From Glycomyces algeriensis (GTDB lineage: Bacteria; Actinomycetota; Actinomycetes; Mycobacteriales; Micromonosporaceae): a DNA stretch of 57,290 nt. The notes below the pieces were generated by a model. That model made no database searches. It saw only the letters and a list, made by a program, of their open reading frames with translations, and was not told the DNA's origin. Made by a program: the position numbers and the translations under genes. This document shows positions 7,769 to 16,478 of the stretch, piece by piece. Each line of letters starts with the position of its first letter. Position 1 is the stretch's first letter. The DNA lies in NCBI RefSeq assembly GCF_027622855.1, contig NZ_JAPZVR010000024.1, forward strand, positions 1-57,290. The letters run 5' to 3'.

Positions 7769-8974
7769 TCAATGCGCGCGGCGTTTGCCGACCATGCTGC
7801 CCGCCACGATGAACAGGGCCGACGCCGCCATGGCCGCGACCGCGGCCGACCAGCCCGCGCCCCAGCCGATGTGGTCGACGACGAGCCCGAAGCAGATCGG
7901 GCCCACGGCGCCTCCGAGGAAGATTCCCGTCTGCGTCACCGAGGTCGCCAGCGCCGGGGCGTCCGCGTACCGCTGGACCACGGCGTGGTTCATCAGCCCC
8001 GGCCAGGCCCAGCCGAGGCCGTACGCGGCGGCGGTGCCGATCGGCAGCAGCCACGGCAGCCCGAAGAGGTAGGTGGCGACGCCCGCGGCCCCGGCGGTGA
8101 GCATGAGGGCGATGATCTGGAACTCGCCGCCTTTGCGCACGTCGGCGAGGGCGCCGAAGCCGGTGCGGCCGATGACGCCCGCGATGCCGCCGACCATGAG
8201 GACCAGTCCCGCGTAGGTCTCGGAGCCGCCGGAGTCGACGGTGAAGGTGGTGATGAACGAGCCGATGGGGGTGGCGGCGAGCGCGCCGAGGAAGGTCGCG
8301 ACGGCGAACAGCAGCAGCTGCAGGTCGAAGGAGCGGGCGCTCTTGTTCTTGGGCCGCACGGGGGGCCGTCCGAGTCCGGCGAGCGGGACGAGCGCGAGGA
8401 GTACGAGGCCTGCGCCGATGACGAACGCCCACCGCCAGCCGAGGGTGAGCGCGACGAGGGGGACGCTGAGTCCGCCGAGCATGGTGCACAGCGGCACCGA
8501 GGCCTGCTTGGCGCCGAAGAGGAGTCCGCGGCGGCCCTGCGGTGCCCATTCGCTGAGGACGGTGTTGGAGGCGAGCTGCCCGAGGCCGTTCGCGGGCGCG
8601 CAGAGCACCATGAAGACGGTGAGCACGATGGGGTCGTGGGCGAAGGCGGCGACGCCGAGGAGCCCGGCGGCGGACATCGCGATGGCGGAGCGGGCGGTCA
8701 CGAGCGCGCCGAAGCGGTCGACGAGCCGCCCGGAGGGCATGGTGGTGGCCGCGGTGACGGTGAAGTAGATGCCGGTGATCCAGCCGATCGCGCTGAGGCC
8801 CATGCCGAGTTCGCCGGCGATCTGCACGGCGAGGCCGCCGAAGAGGAAGAGCGGGAGGACGGCGGCGACCTGGACGGTCATGGCGGCGGTGACGGTGGTG
8901 GCGGTCCGGGGCGGGGAGTCCCGGGGTCGGAGGCCCCGTTGGAAGCGGAGCCGGGAGCGTGTGGAGGTGGACAC
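7769..8974 (-). CDS. MFS transporter, 12-segment type
   Basis: A 401-residue major facilitator protein. The loop after segment 2 carries a motif A variant (GRLVDRFGALVTARSA), and hydrophobic segments extend to the C-terminus. GTG 8974 (VSTSTRSRLR) is chosen because TACGGT lies seven bases upstream and the residues above it are not hydrophobic or conserved in style. The minus-strand ORF extends to 9088 but enters a palindrome-containing control region. The substrate is unknown; cyanate or sugar-type MFS families are possible. It is followed after 77 bases by the polyprenyl synthase gene. Confidence 0.82.
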   Translation of the reverse strand: MSTSTRSRLRFQRGLRPRDSPPRTATTVTAAMTVQVAAVLPLFLFGGLAVQIAGELGMGLSAIGWITGIYFTVTAATTMPSGRLVDRFGALVTARSAIAMSAAGLLGVAAFAHDPIVLTVFMVLCAPANGLGQLASNTVLSEWAPQGRRGLLFGAKQASVPLCTMLGGLSVPLVALTLGWRWAFVIGAGLVLLALVPLAGLGRPPVRPKNKSARSFDLQLLLFAVATFLGALAATPIGSFITTFTVDSGGSETYAGLVLMVGGIAGVIGRTGFGALADVRKGGEFQIIALMLTAGAAGVATYLFGLPWLLPIGTAAAYGLGWAWPGLMNHAVVQRYADAPALATSVTQTGIFLGGAVGPICFGLVVDHIGWGAGWSAAVAAMAASALFIVAGSMVGKRRAH

Positions 8975-8993
8975 GACGGCAACCGTACTCCGC

Positions 8994-9004
8994 TTATCTG
9001 ATAA
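8994..9004. promoter_or_regulatory. 11-bp palindrome upstream of the MFS gene
   Basis: TTATC-T-GATAA, an 11-bp perfect palindrome in otherwise GC-rich DNA, 20 bases upstream of GTG 8974. It is a possible operator for the minus-strand MFS gene; the binding protein is unknown. Confidence 0.35.
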
Positions 9005-9225
9005 CCGGATCGGTGCGCACAACGCCCGATCGTGAAGGTGCGTCCCCCGTGAGCGTGATCCTTCGTGACGCTGTCTTGACTCCGGCACACAGCGTGTGCG
9101 ACTGTTGCGTCTGTACGACAGCGCTGCCTAACGACAGTGGACTTCGGCCCCGCGGGCCGCCCGTCACCTGTGGTTTTCCGTCGGAACCGCCGTATCCGCT
9201 TCTCTCCCAGGAACATTGGGGCAAA

Positions 9226-9267
9226 CGAAACGCGGCGGCCCTGGTGGGAGGGAGCCGCCGCGTTTCG
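9226..9267. terminator. 14-bp stem hairpin in the 9.0-9.5 kb intergenic region
   Basis: Perfect 14-bp arms (9226-9239 and 9254-9267, CGAAACGCGGCGGC and its complement) with a 14-base loop, in the roughly 500-base gap between the MFS and IclR genes. There is no clear T run. It may be a terminator or attenuator. Apart from this hairpin, the palindrome at 8994 and the IclR promoter, the gap shows no gene. Confidence 0.45.
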
Positions 9268-9375
9268 GTTATTCGAATTGTTCCGCGGCGGCGACGAGGA
9301 AGTTTGGTGGGGACTCGACGCCGCCGCCGCGGTTTGTCCGCGACCGGCGTGAGCCGGACCGCGAACGGTGCTGAC

Positions 9376-9436
9376 AGTTAGATACTGCCCTGTATGCGAC
9401 TGTGACGCAACCGGCTGTTGTTTATATAGTTAGATA
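9376..9436 (+). promoter_or_regulatory. IclR promoter with direct repeats
   Basis: AGTTAGATA occurs at 9376-9384 and again at 9428-9436. A candidate promoter has GTGACG at 9402-9407 and TATAGT at 9425-9430 with 17-base spacing. The second repeat overlaps the expected transcription start, so binding there would repress. Autoregulation by IclR is inferred. Confidence 0.45.
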
Positions 9437-9504
9437 TGGCCGGTCCGACCGGCGCCGCACCCGGCGCCGATAGTCGGACAACTGGTGCAAATTGGAGCGG
9501 CGGC

Positions 9505-10416
9505 ATGGTGGAGCAGCGGCGACCAGGGGATGAACCGCAGAGCGGTGTCCCGAACTACTCGAGCGCGCCCCGGCAGCGGGCGGCCAGAAGCCGGCCCGCG
9601 CCCCCGGATCACAAGCCCGCCAAGGGCGCCTCGGCGGCGAGCGCCTTCCCGAGCGCGCAGAGCGAGCCGACCAAGATGATCCAGAGCGTCCAGCGGGCGC
9701 TGCGCATCATGGAGCTCGTGGGCCGCCACGCCGAGGGCGTCACCGCCCCGCGCATCGCCTTCGAGTGCGGCCTCAACCGGGCCACCGCCTACAACCTGCT
9801 GCGCACGCTGGTCTACGAGAACTACCTGCGCCGCCACGAGAACGGCCGCTACACGCTCGGCCTCGAGGTCTCCGACCGCTACTCCGAGCTCACCCGCGCG
9901 ATCGCCGGCCCGAGCACCTGCGGCGAGTTCATGCGCCGCATGTCGACCGAGACCGGGTACTCGACCTTCATCGCCCGCTTCGTGGAGGGCCGCCCGGCCG
10001 TCACGGACGTGATCGAGGGCCACCGCAGCCCGCACGTGGAGGAGCTCATCGTCGGCTTCGACGACGGCGCGCACGCCACCGCGCTCGGCAAGGCTCTCCT
10101 CGCCACCCTCCAGCCGCACGACCGCGCCCGGTTCCTGAAGTCGGCCGGGATGCGCCCGTTCACGCGCCGCACTCTGATCGAGCCGGACGCCCTCGAATAC
10201 GACCTCGCGGTCTACGGCGAGTCCGGGGTGTACGCCGAGATGGGCCAGTTCCGCGAAGGCGTCGGCTGCGCGGGTGTCGTGGTGCGCGAAGGGGTGACGC
10301 CCGGCGAGCGGATCGTCTTCGCCGTCGCGCTCCCGCTGGAGGAGATCCGGTCCTCTTGGCCGGAGCTCACGCAGCGCCTGCGCGACGCCGCCCTCGAACT
10401 CGAACCGCTGCTTTAG
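9505..10416 (+). CDS. IclR-family transcriptional regulator
   Basis: 303 residues. A disordered Pro/Ala/Arg-rich N-terminus (about 1-55) precedes a winged helix-turn-helix (IQSVQRALRIMELVG; FECGLNRATAYNLLRTLV) and the IclR effector domain, where ALGKALLA and a late GVVV...E stretch are typical. ATG 9505 follows GGAG at seven bases. A leaderless start at ATG 9436, five bases after TATAGT, is possible and would add 23 residues. The regulated genes are not obvious; the next gene downstream is a lipoprotein separated by a hairpin. Confidence 0.85.
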   Translation: MVEQRRPGDEPQSGVPNYSSAPRQRAARSRPAPPDHKPAKGASAASAFPSAQSEPTKMIQSVQRALRIMELVGRHAEGVTAPRIAFECGLNRATAYNLLRTLVYENYLRRHENGRYTLGLEVSDRYSELTRAIAGPSTCGEFMRRMSTETGYSTFIARFVEGRPAVTDVIEGHRSPHVEELIVGFDDGAHATALGKALLATLQPHDRARFLKSAGMRPFTRRTLIEPDALEYDLAVYGESGVYAEMGQFREGVGCAGVVVREGVTPGERIVFAVALPLEEIRSSWPELTQRLRDAALELEPLL

Positions 10417-10452
10417 CGGGGCAACCCGGCCGCGCGGGGCACGCGTACTCAG

Positions 10453-10475
10453 GGAGCCGAAGTCGCTTCGGCTCC
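10453..10475 (+). terminator. hairpin between iclR and the lipoprotein gene
   Basis: Ten-bp perfect stem GGAGCCGAAG / CTTCGGCTCC with a three-base loop, no T run. It ends 16 bases before the lipoprotein start, so it could also act in its mRNA leader. Confidence 0.5.
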
Positions 10476-10491
10476 ACCTGAGAGGAACGCG

Positions 10492-11691
10492 ATGCAACGC
10501 AAGACCCGGGTCGTTGGCGCCTTCGTCGCCGCACTGGCCCTGGCGGCCGCCGCCGCCTGCTCCGACGACGCGAACGGCGGCGAGGACGGCGCGCCCGAGG
10601 GCGCGGGCGAGACGTTCGAGGCGCCGCGGCTCATCGACATGGTCAACGAGAGCAACCGGCTCCTGTTCGAACTGGAGTCCGCGGAGTCCCGGATCGTCAA
10701 GGGCTGCCTGGAAGAGGACGGTTTCACGGTCCACGACGAGCTCTTCTTCGTCTCCGGCGAGTTCGAGCCGGAGGACGAGCTGGTCAGGGCCGACGAATGG
10801 GGCAGCTGGCTGCCGTCGGTCGAGGAGGCCTCGCAGTACGGCTTCGGCTCGTGGCGGTTCGACCCGGAGGCCGATCCCGACGAGGTCGAGGCGTACATGG
10901 CGCACAAGGGCTTCGAGGTCGACAGCGAGGCGATGGGCGGGCCCGAGGGCGGCGGGACCGGCGGGACCGAGAGCGAGTTCGCCGCGCTCGACCCCCGGGA
11001 GCAGTTCGACTGGTACACCGCCTATCAGGGAGAGGCCGCCGCGCTGGACGAGTACGGCTACCTGATCGGCGAGGAGGGCACTGAGCCCGAGGCCAGCGAG
11101 GACGAGGTCTACACCGGCGACGAGTTCTCGTACATGCAGCCCGAACCGGGCGGCTGCCTGCGCGAGATGATCGACGCGCTCTACGACGACCTGCGGCTGG
11201 TCGAGGACCCCGAGGGCGGCAAGAGCCGCGGCGCGTACTGGTACTACCGCCCGGACAACCCCATGGACGACGGCGAGGCCCTGGAAGCCTCGCAGGTCTT
11301 GTTCCACGAGGGGATCGCCGCCGTCCAGAACGAGCTCGTCGACTGCCTCGCCGAGCACGACCGCCACGGCTGGGAGTTCGGCGAGGAGTCGTCCCTGCCG
11401 GTCACCGACTACTTCTTCGAGCTGTACGAAGGCGAGGGCTCCGTCGTGGGCGACCACCCGGACCTGCCCGACGACGCCCCCGACGACTACGAGGGCAAGA
11501 AGGCCTTCGAGATCGCGTTCGCCGTGGACCTCGCCGAATGCGGCGACGAGACCGGCTACCGCGAGACCGCCGAGGAAGCCTGGGTCGCCTCCCAGGAGTC
11601 GTTCTACGTCTCGATCGAGACCGCGACGTACGCCTGGCAGGAGGAGGTCAAGGCGATCCTGGCCGAGGCCCAGGAAGTGCTCGAAAGCTAA
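10492..11691 (+). CDS. acidic secreted lipoprotein, function unknown
   Basis: 399 residues beginning with a lipoprotein signal: positively charged MQRKTR, a hydrophobic Ala/Val core, and the lipobox LAAAAAC with Cys23 as the lipidation site. The mature protein is strikingly acidic and rich in Glu, Asp and aromatic residues. It has well-spaced cysteines (GCLEEDGF, GGCLREM, VDCLAEH, LAECGDE) that could form disulphides outside the cell. No enzyme motif was recognised. AGAGGAAC precedes the start. It stands alone, bounded by hairpins on both sides. Confidence 0.8.
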   Translation: MQRKTRVVGAFVAALALAAAAACSDDANGGEDGAPEGAGETFEAPRLIDMVNESNRLLFELESAESRIVKGCLEEDGFTVHDELFFVSGEFEPEDELVRADEWGSWLPSVEEASQYGFGSWRFDPEADPDEVEAYMAHKGFEVDSEAMGGPEGGGTGGTESEFAALDPREQFDWYTAYQGEAAALDEYGYLIGEEGTEPEASEDEVYTGDEFSYMQPEPGGCLREMIDALYDDLRLVEDPEGGKSRGAYWYYRPDNPMDDGEALEASQVLFHEGIAAVQNELVDCLAEHDRHGWEFGEESSLPVTDYFFELYEGEGSVVGDHPDLPDDAPDDYEGKKAFEIAFAVDLAECGDETGYRETAEEAWVASQESFYVSIETATYAWQEEVKAILAEAQEVLES

Positions 11692-11705
11692 GCGGCGCAA
11701 CAGAA

Positions 11706-11739
11706 AGCGGGCCGGACCCCCCTCGGGGTCCGGCCCGCT
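11706..11739 (+). terminator. 15-bp stem terminator
   Basis: Perfect arms 11706-11720 and 11725-11739 (AGCGGGCCGGACCCC and complement) with a CCTC loop, directly after the lipoprotein stop. It separates this gene from the convergent yoeB toxin gene. Confidence 0.75.
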
Positions 11740-11769
11740 ACTGCGTGCGCAGTGCCGCCTCTGGGAGGA

Positions 11770-12030
11770 TCATCCTTCGTAGTGGTACCGGCATTGGGCT
11801 ATGTGAACGGCGCCTTCTTCGACCTTGTAGATGAGTCGGTGCTCTTGAGTGATCCGGCGGGACCAGAGGCCGTGGAAGCCGTGTCGGAGCGGTTCGGGCT
11901 TGCCGATTCCCTCATTGCCGTTGCGTTGAATGTCCTTGATCAGCGTGTTGATACGTTTGACGATCTTGCGGTCCTGATCCTGCCAGTACAAGTAATCGTC
12001 CCAGGCCCCCGCAGCCCAAGTCACTTTCAC
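11770..12030 (-). CDS. yoeB: YoeB/Txe-family mRNA interferase toxin
   Basis: 86 residues of the ParE/RelE fold, Txe/YoeB branch: an N-terminal AWDDYLYWQDQDRK segment, GKPEPLRH-F-G-WSRRI in the middle, and C-terminal HRLIYKV and CRYHYEG with the conserved His. YoeB binds the ribosome and cleaves mRNA at the A site when not bound by YefM. The GTG start forms a GTGA overlap with the antitoxin stop, so synthesis is coupled to that of the antitoxin. All recognisable catalytic-region motifs are intact, so the pair appears functional. Confidence 0.92.
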   Translation of the reverse strand: MKVTWAAGAWDDYLYWQDQDRKIVKRINTLIKDIQRNGNEGIGKPEPLRHGFHGLWSRRITQEHRLIYKVEEGAVHIAQCRYHYEG

Positions 12031-12278
12031 TCGGCGAGGTCCCGCTCGGTCCCCTGGCCGCTCTCAAGGCTCTCGATGGCGGCGAGCAGGCGGCGGGCAT
12101 TCGCCGGGCTCTTCATCAGGTAGGCAGTCTCAAGCAGTGATTTGTAGTCGTCGAGCGCGACGATCACCACTGGGGCGTGCCCACCGCCGGTCACGACCAC
12201 CTCTTCGCGGTCATCGATGACAGAGGCGAGCGTTTCCGCATACTCGGCCTGCGCTTGGGAGAAGGAAATTGTCTTCAT
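12027..12278 (-). CDS. yefM: YefM-family antitoxin
   Basis: 83 residues of the Phd/YefM superfamily: FSQAQAEYAETLASV near the N-terminus, the VVVTGGGHAPVVIVALDDYK dimerisation region, then an acidic, probably disordered C-terminus that would wrap the YoeB toxin. ATG 12278 is preferred over GTG 12284 because the G-rich ribosome-binding stretch lies just before it. The protein normally also represses its own promoter with the toxin as corepressor. It is first in the two-gene operon. Confidence 0.9.
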   Translation of the reverse strand: MKTISFSQAQAEYAETLASVIDDREEVVVTGGGHAPVVIVALDDYKSLLETAYLMKSPANARRLLAAIESLESGQGTERDLAE

Positions 12279-12347
12279 ACTCACCCCCTCATCTTGTCTC
12301 GAAAGTGTACTTCCCGTGGGATTGACCCGCCTGCGTTTCTAGGATGG

Positions 12348-13367
12348 CTAGAGCACGGTCCAGGTGTCGCCGGAATGCAGGAGGCGGTCGAGGGCCTCGG
12401 TGCGGTCGACGCCCGCGGCGGCCTCGTCGACCTGGGTGCGCACCTGGGTGTCGTACGTGGGCCGCTTGACGTTGCGGAACACGCCGATCGGGGTGTGGTC
12501 CAGGGCGATGCCCGACAGGCGCGACAGCGCGAACGCGTACGCCGGGTCGTCGACGTCGGCCTTGTGCACGACCACGTCGGCCTCGTCGACTTCAGCGGCG
12601 TCCTTGACCTGGAGTCCGTAACCGGACTGCACGACGACCTTGTCGCCGAAGCGGATCGGCTCGCCGTCCTGGAGCCGGATGATCGACTCGTCGCGGGTCT
12701 CGGGGTTCTTCAGGACCTCGAACGCGCCGTCGTTGAAGATCGGGCAGTTCTGGTAGATCTCGACGAACGCGCTGCCCTCGTGCTCGGCCGCGGCCCGCAG
12801 GACTTCCTGCAGGTGCGCGCGGTCGGAGTCGAGGGTGCGGGCCACGAACGTGGCCTCGGAGCCCAGCGCCAGCGACAAGGGGTTGAACGGCGCGTCGACC
12901 GAGCCCATCGGGCTCGACTTGGTGAGCGTGCCCGGCCCGGAGGTGGGGGAGTACTGGCCCTTGGTGAGGCCGTAGATCCGGTTGTTGAACAGCAGGATCT
13001 TCAGGTTCACGTTGCGGCGCAGCGCGTGGATGAGGTGGTTGCCGCCGATCGACAGCGCGTCGCCGTCGCCGGTGACGACCCACACCGACAGGTCCGGGCG
13101 GGAGACCGCCAGGCCCGTGGCGATGGCCGGGGCGCGGCCGTGGATCGAGTGCAGGCCGTACGTGTTGAGGTAGTACGGGAACCGCGAGGAGCAGCCGATG
13201 CCGGAGATGAACGCGATCTTCTCGCGCTCGAGGCCCAGCTCGGGCAGGAAGGACTGGACGGCGGCCAGGATGGCGTAGTCGCCGCAGCCGGGGCACCAGC
13301 GCACCTCCTGGCTCGACTTGAAGTCCTTGGCCTTCAGCTTGGGGGCGTCGAGCTTGACGTCAGCCAT
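12348..13367 (-). CDS. korB: 2-oxoacid:ferredoxin oxidoreductase beta subunit
   Basis: 339 residues. It binds thiamine diphosphate through GDGDALSIGG...NN (GTGDG-type TPP motif), preceded by CPGCGDYAILAAVQ and the GIGCSSRFPYY motif. With KorA it oxidises 2-oxoglutarate (or another 2-oxoacid) to the acyl-CoA while reducing ferredoxin, an oxygen-tolerant alternative to 2-oxoglutarate dehydrogenase in mycobacteria and other actinobacteria. It overlaps korA by eight bases, so the two are co-translated. The subunit size matches the family. Confidence 0.93.
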   Translation of the reverse strand: MADVKLDAPKLKAKDFKSSQEVRWCPGCGDYAILAAVQSFLPELGLEREKIAFISGIGCSSRFPYYLNTYGLHSIHGRAPAIATGLAVSRPDLSVWVVTGDGDALSIGGNHLIHALRRNVNLKILLFNNRIYGLTKGQYSPTSGPGTLTKSSPMGSVDAPFNPLSLALGSEATFVARTLDSDRAHLQEVLRAAAEHEGSAFVEIYQNCPIFNDGAFEVLKNPETRDESIIRLQDGEPIRFGDKVVVQSGYGLQVKDAAEVDEADVVVHKADVDDPAYAFALSRLSGIALDHTPIGVFRNVKRPTYDTQVRTQVDEAAAGVDRTEALDRLLHSGDTWTVL

Positions 13368-15216
13368 TCTTGATGACCTCCTCGATGGCGTCCTGGAGTT
13401 CGTTGGAGGTGAACGGGAGGCCGCGCACCTTGTTGTAGCCGACCACGTTCGTGCCGGGGAAGTTGCCGCGCAGCAGGAGCGCGAGCTGCCCGAGGTTCAT
13501 CTCGGGGACCACGACCCGGTCGTAGCGGGCGAGGACCTCGGCGGTGTTCTTCGGCATCGGGTTGAGGAACCGCAGGTGCGCGCGGGCGACGGAGACGCCC
13601 TTGTCGCGCAGGCCCCGCACAGCCGCGCCGATGGGGCCCCACGTGGAGCCCCACCCGAGGACGAGCACGTCGGCGTCGCCGGCCGGGTCGTCCACTTCCA
13701 GGTCCGGCACGTCGATCCGGGCGATCTTCGCCGCGCGGGTGCGCACCATGTGGTCGTGGTTCTCGGGGTCGTACGAGATGTCGCCGGTCTTGTCGGCCTT
13801 CTCGATGCCGCCGATGCGGTGCTGGAGGCCGGGCGTGCCCGGGACCGCCCACGGGCGGGCCAGGGTGTCGAAGTCGCGCAGGTACGGCAGGAACACCGGC
13901 TCGCCGGCCTTGTCCACGCCGTTCGTCTCGGTCGCGAACTCGACGGAGATGTCGGGGATGTCGGTGAGCTCGGGCAGGCGCCACGGCTCGGCGCCGTTGG
14001 CGATGTAGCCGTCCGAGAGGACCATGACCGGGGTCCGGTAGGTCAGCGCCATGCGCGCCGCGTGGAGCATGATGTCGAAGCAGTCCGAAGGGGACTGCGG
14101 GGCGAGGACCGCGATCGGGGCCTCGCCGTGGCGGCCGAACATGGCCATCATGAGGTCGGCCTGCTCGGTCTTGGTCGGCAGACCGGTCGAGGGACCGGCG
14201 CGCTGCACGTCGACGACCAGGAGCGGCAGCTCCAGCGAGACGGCGAGCGAGATGGTCTCCGACTTCAGCGCGATGCCCGGGCCCGAGGAGGTGGTGACGC
14301 CGAGCGCCCCGCCCCACGAAGCGCCCAGGGCCGCACCGACGGCGGCGATCTCGTCCTCGGCCTGCACGGTGGTCACGCCGAAGCGCTTGTGCTTGGAGAG
14401 CTCGTGCAGGATGTCGCTGGCCGGGGTGATCGGGTACGCGCCCAGGAACACCGGGAGGCCCGACGCGACGCCCGCGGCGGTGATGCCCCAGGCCAGGGCC
14501 TGGTTGCCGGTGATGTTCCGGTAGGTGCCCGACTTGAGCTTCGCCGGCGGGATCTCGAAGCGAACGGCGAACGCCTCGGTGGTGTCGCCGTAGTTCCAGC
14601 CGGCCCGCAGTGCGGCGATGTTCGCCTCGGCGATGGTCGGCTTGGCCTTGAACTTGCCGCGCAGGAACTCCTCGGTGGCCTCGGTCGGACGCGAGTACAT
14701 CCACGAGACGAGGCCGAGCGCGAACATGTTCTTCGAGCGCTCGGCGTCCTTCTTCGAGACCTCGTGCTCGGCGAGCGCGCCGATCGTCAAGGTCGCGAGG
14801 GCGACGGCGTGCACCTGGTAGTCGTCGAGCGAGCCGTCTTCGAGCGGGTTCGCGTCGTAGCCGACCTTGGTGAGGTTGCGCTTGGTGAACTCGTCGGTGT
14901 TGACGACGATGGTGCCGCCCGGCTTGAGGTCGCTCAGGTTCGCCTTGAGCGCCGCGGGGTTCATCGCGATGAGCACCTCGGGCTGGTCGCCCGGGGTGAG
15001 GATGTCGGTGTCCGCGAAGTGGATCTGGAAGCTCGACACGCCGGGGAGTGTGCCTGCGGGAGCCCGGATCTCGGCGGGGTAGTTAGGGAGCGTCGACAGG
15101 TCGTTGCCGAGCTTGGCGGTCTCCGCAGTGAAGCGGTCACCAGTGAGCTGCATCCCGTCGCCGGAGTCCCCTGCGAAGCGGATGACGACCCGGTCGAGCT
15201 GCCGGACGGTATTCAC
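13360..15216 (-). CDS. korA: 2-oxoacid:ferredoxin oxidoreductase alpha (fused gamma-alpha) subunit
   Basis: 618 residues with an N-terminal gamma-type domain (IRFAGDSGDGMQLTGDRF), then the alpha core with GAYPITPASD, EDEIAAVGAALGASWGG and TSSGPGIALKSE. Near the C-terminus LGWGSTWGPIGAAV and NLGQLALLLRG belong to the same family. Gamma-alpha fusion is the usual actinobacterial form of KorA. GTG 15216 follows AGGAG. First gene of the korA-korB operon; about 340 bases upstream hold its promoter region and no gene. Confidence 0.93.
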   Translation of the reverse strand: MNTVRQLDRVVIRFAGDSGDGMQLTGDRFTAETAKLGNDLSTLPNYPAEIRAPAGTLPGVSSFQIHFADTDILTPGDQPEVLIAMNPAALKANLSDLKPGGTIVVNTDEFTKRNLTKVGYDANPLEDGSLDDYQVHAVALATLTIGALAEHEVSKKDAERSKNMFALGLVSWMYSRPTEATEEFLRGKFKAKPTIAEANIAALRAGWNYGDTTEAFAVRFEIPPAKLKSGTYRNITGNQALAWGITAAGVASGLPVFLGAYPITPASDILHELSKHKRFGVTTVQAEDEIAAVGAALGASWGGALGVTTSSGPGIALKSETISLAVSLELPLLVVDVQRAGPSTGLPTKTEQADLMMAMFGRHGEAPIAVLAPQSPSDCFDIMLHAARMALTYRTPVMVLSDGYIANGAEPWRLPELTDIPDISVEFATETNGVDKAGEPVFLPYLRDFDTLARPWAVPGTPGLQHRIGGIEKADKTGDISYDPENHDHMVRTRAAKIARIDVPDLEVDDPAGDADVLVLGWGSTWGPIGAAVRGLRDKGVSVARAHLRFLNPMPKNTAEVLARYDRVVVPEMNLGQLALLLRGNFPGTNVVGYNKVRGLPFTSNELQDAIEEVIKNG

Positions 15217-15554
15217 CTAGTTCTCCTCATGCGGGTTCTGGGGCACGCAAGGACTGCGGCGTTCGGTGTTCGGGGAGCGGGGCTCCGCCGTGTCTGCTAC
15301 TTGCGATGCTACGCGGGCGTCACCTCGCGATGCCAACCCTGCGACGCGGGCGCGATGTAGGCGACACCACTTTCGGCGATCCGGCTCACATGATGAGACG
15401 ATGCGAGGTGCGCAGTGACCTGGACCTCTTGTTTCGGCTCTCCCGGAACACTGTTCAATGCGCCGAAGCGTCCCGGATTCTGGACGCGAGCCGCGCTCGC
15501 GGACACGCCGGAGTCGTGTTTCCGACGGTCCGGCCGAGCCCGGCCGGCCTCCTA

Positions 15555-16478
15555 TCAGGACCCGCTGGAGGCCGTCGCGGCGGCGCTCTCGTCGGCGGTC
15601 GGCGTCTCGTTCGGCGGTGTGCTCGGCGAGCTCTCGGACGGCGTCGGCGTCGCGGGCGGGTCGTCGGCGACCGGGGCGAAGGCCTCGGTCTCGGCGTTCC
15701 ACGCGTACTGGAACGAGCCGGTCTGGTCCGGGAAGCCCGGGTTCACGGCGTCGACGGTGACCACGCCGTCCTCGATCGCGGTGATCGCGACGGTGGCGGT
15801 GGGCGCCTTCGGCTCCCACACCCAGCCGAGCTGCTCGAGCGAGGTGCCGTTTTCGTTCCACGCGAACGCGGCCACGCCGGCGGTGGTCGACGCTTCAGCG
15901 CCTTCGGAGCGGCATTCGAGCACGGCCGCGACGTCGTCGACGCCGTCGCCGTTCACGTCGCCGAGCACCGGCCCGACGCCCGCTTCGGCGTCGAACGCGA
16001 TCGCCCAGGGCGTCTCGTCGGTGAAGGTCCAGTCCTCAACGTTCAAGCCGAGGGAGACGTCGGCGCAGGGCTCGCCGTACGCGCCCGGGTCGGTGATGAC
16101 CAGGGTGGTCTCGGCCGGGATCTCGATCTCCTCGGTCGGCTCCTCGCCGCCGGAGGAGTGCGGGCTCGCCGGGTCGCCGATGCTGAAGCTCGGCGTCTCG
16201 TCCGAAGTGGCGGCCTCGACCGAGGTGCTCTCGTTGCCCGAGGGCTCGGGGCCGAACGCGATCGGGCCGATCGTCTGGGCCACGGCGAAGCCGCCCGCGG
16301 TGACCGCAGTGCAGGCGCCGGCGATCGCGGCCAGGGACACGAGCCGGCGGCGGCGCTTCGCGGCCGGGGCGCGGCCGAGCAGTTCGTTGACCGGCGGCGC
16401 CGGGAACTGCGCGGCGGCGTCCGCCTTGAAGCTCGCGAAGGCCGCTGCGACCTTGTCGTCATCAGGTTCGAAGGTCAT
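15555..16478 (-). CDS. membrane-anchored FG-GAP/VCBS-like protein partnered with a SigE-type sigma factor
   Basis: 307 residues. Residues about 1-45 are cytoplasmic and acidic; a basic RRRR stretch leads into one transmembrane segment (about 49-72, LVSLAAIAGACTAVTAGGFA). Outside follow a Ser/Glu-rich linker and an FG-GAP-like repeat (DVNGDGVDDVAAVLECR) typical of beta-propeller Ca-binding modules, then a Pro/Ser/Thr-rich tail. It overlaps the sigma factor by ATGA. By position it could be an anti-sigma or sensor protein, but no canonical anti-sigma zinc motif (HxxxCxxC) is present, so this role is inference. Confidence 0.75.
   Translation of the reverse strand: MTFEPDDDKVAAAFASFKADAAAQFPAPPVNELLGRAPAAKRRRRLVSLAAIAGACTAVTAGGFAVAQTIGPIAFGPEPSGNESTSVEAATSDETPSFSIGDPASPHSSGGEEPTEEIEIPAETTLVITDPGAYGEPCADVSLGLNVEDWTFTDETPWAIAFDAEAGVGPVLGDVNGDGVDDVAAVLECRSEGAEASTTAGVAAFAWNENGTSLEQLGWVWEPKAPTATVAITAIEDGVVTVDAVNPGFPDQTGSFQYAWNAETEAFAPVADDPPATPTPSESSPSTPPNETPTADESAAATASSGS

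Noticed and set aside
9430..11700. Minus-strand ORF of 756 codons opposite iclR and the lipoprotein gene
   Set aside because: Crosses two well-supported genes and their terminator on the other strand; shadow frame.
13318..15360. Plus-strand ORF of 680 codons opposite korA
   Set aside because: Mirror frame of a clear korA gene, with low-complexity Val/Arg/Gly composition and no start signal.
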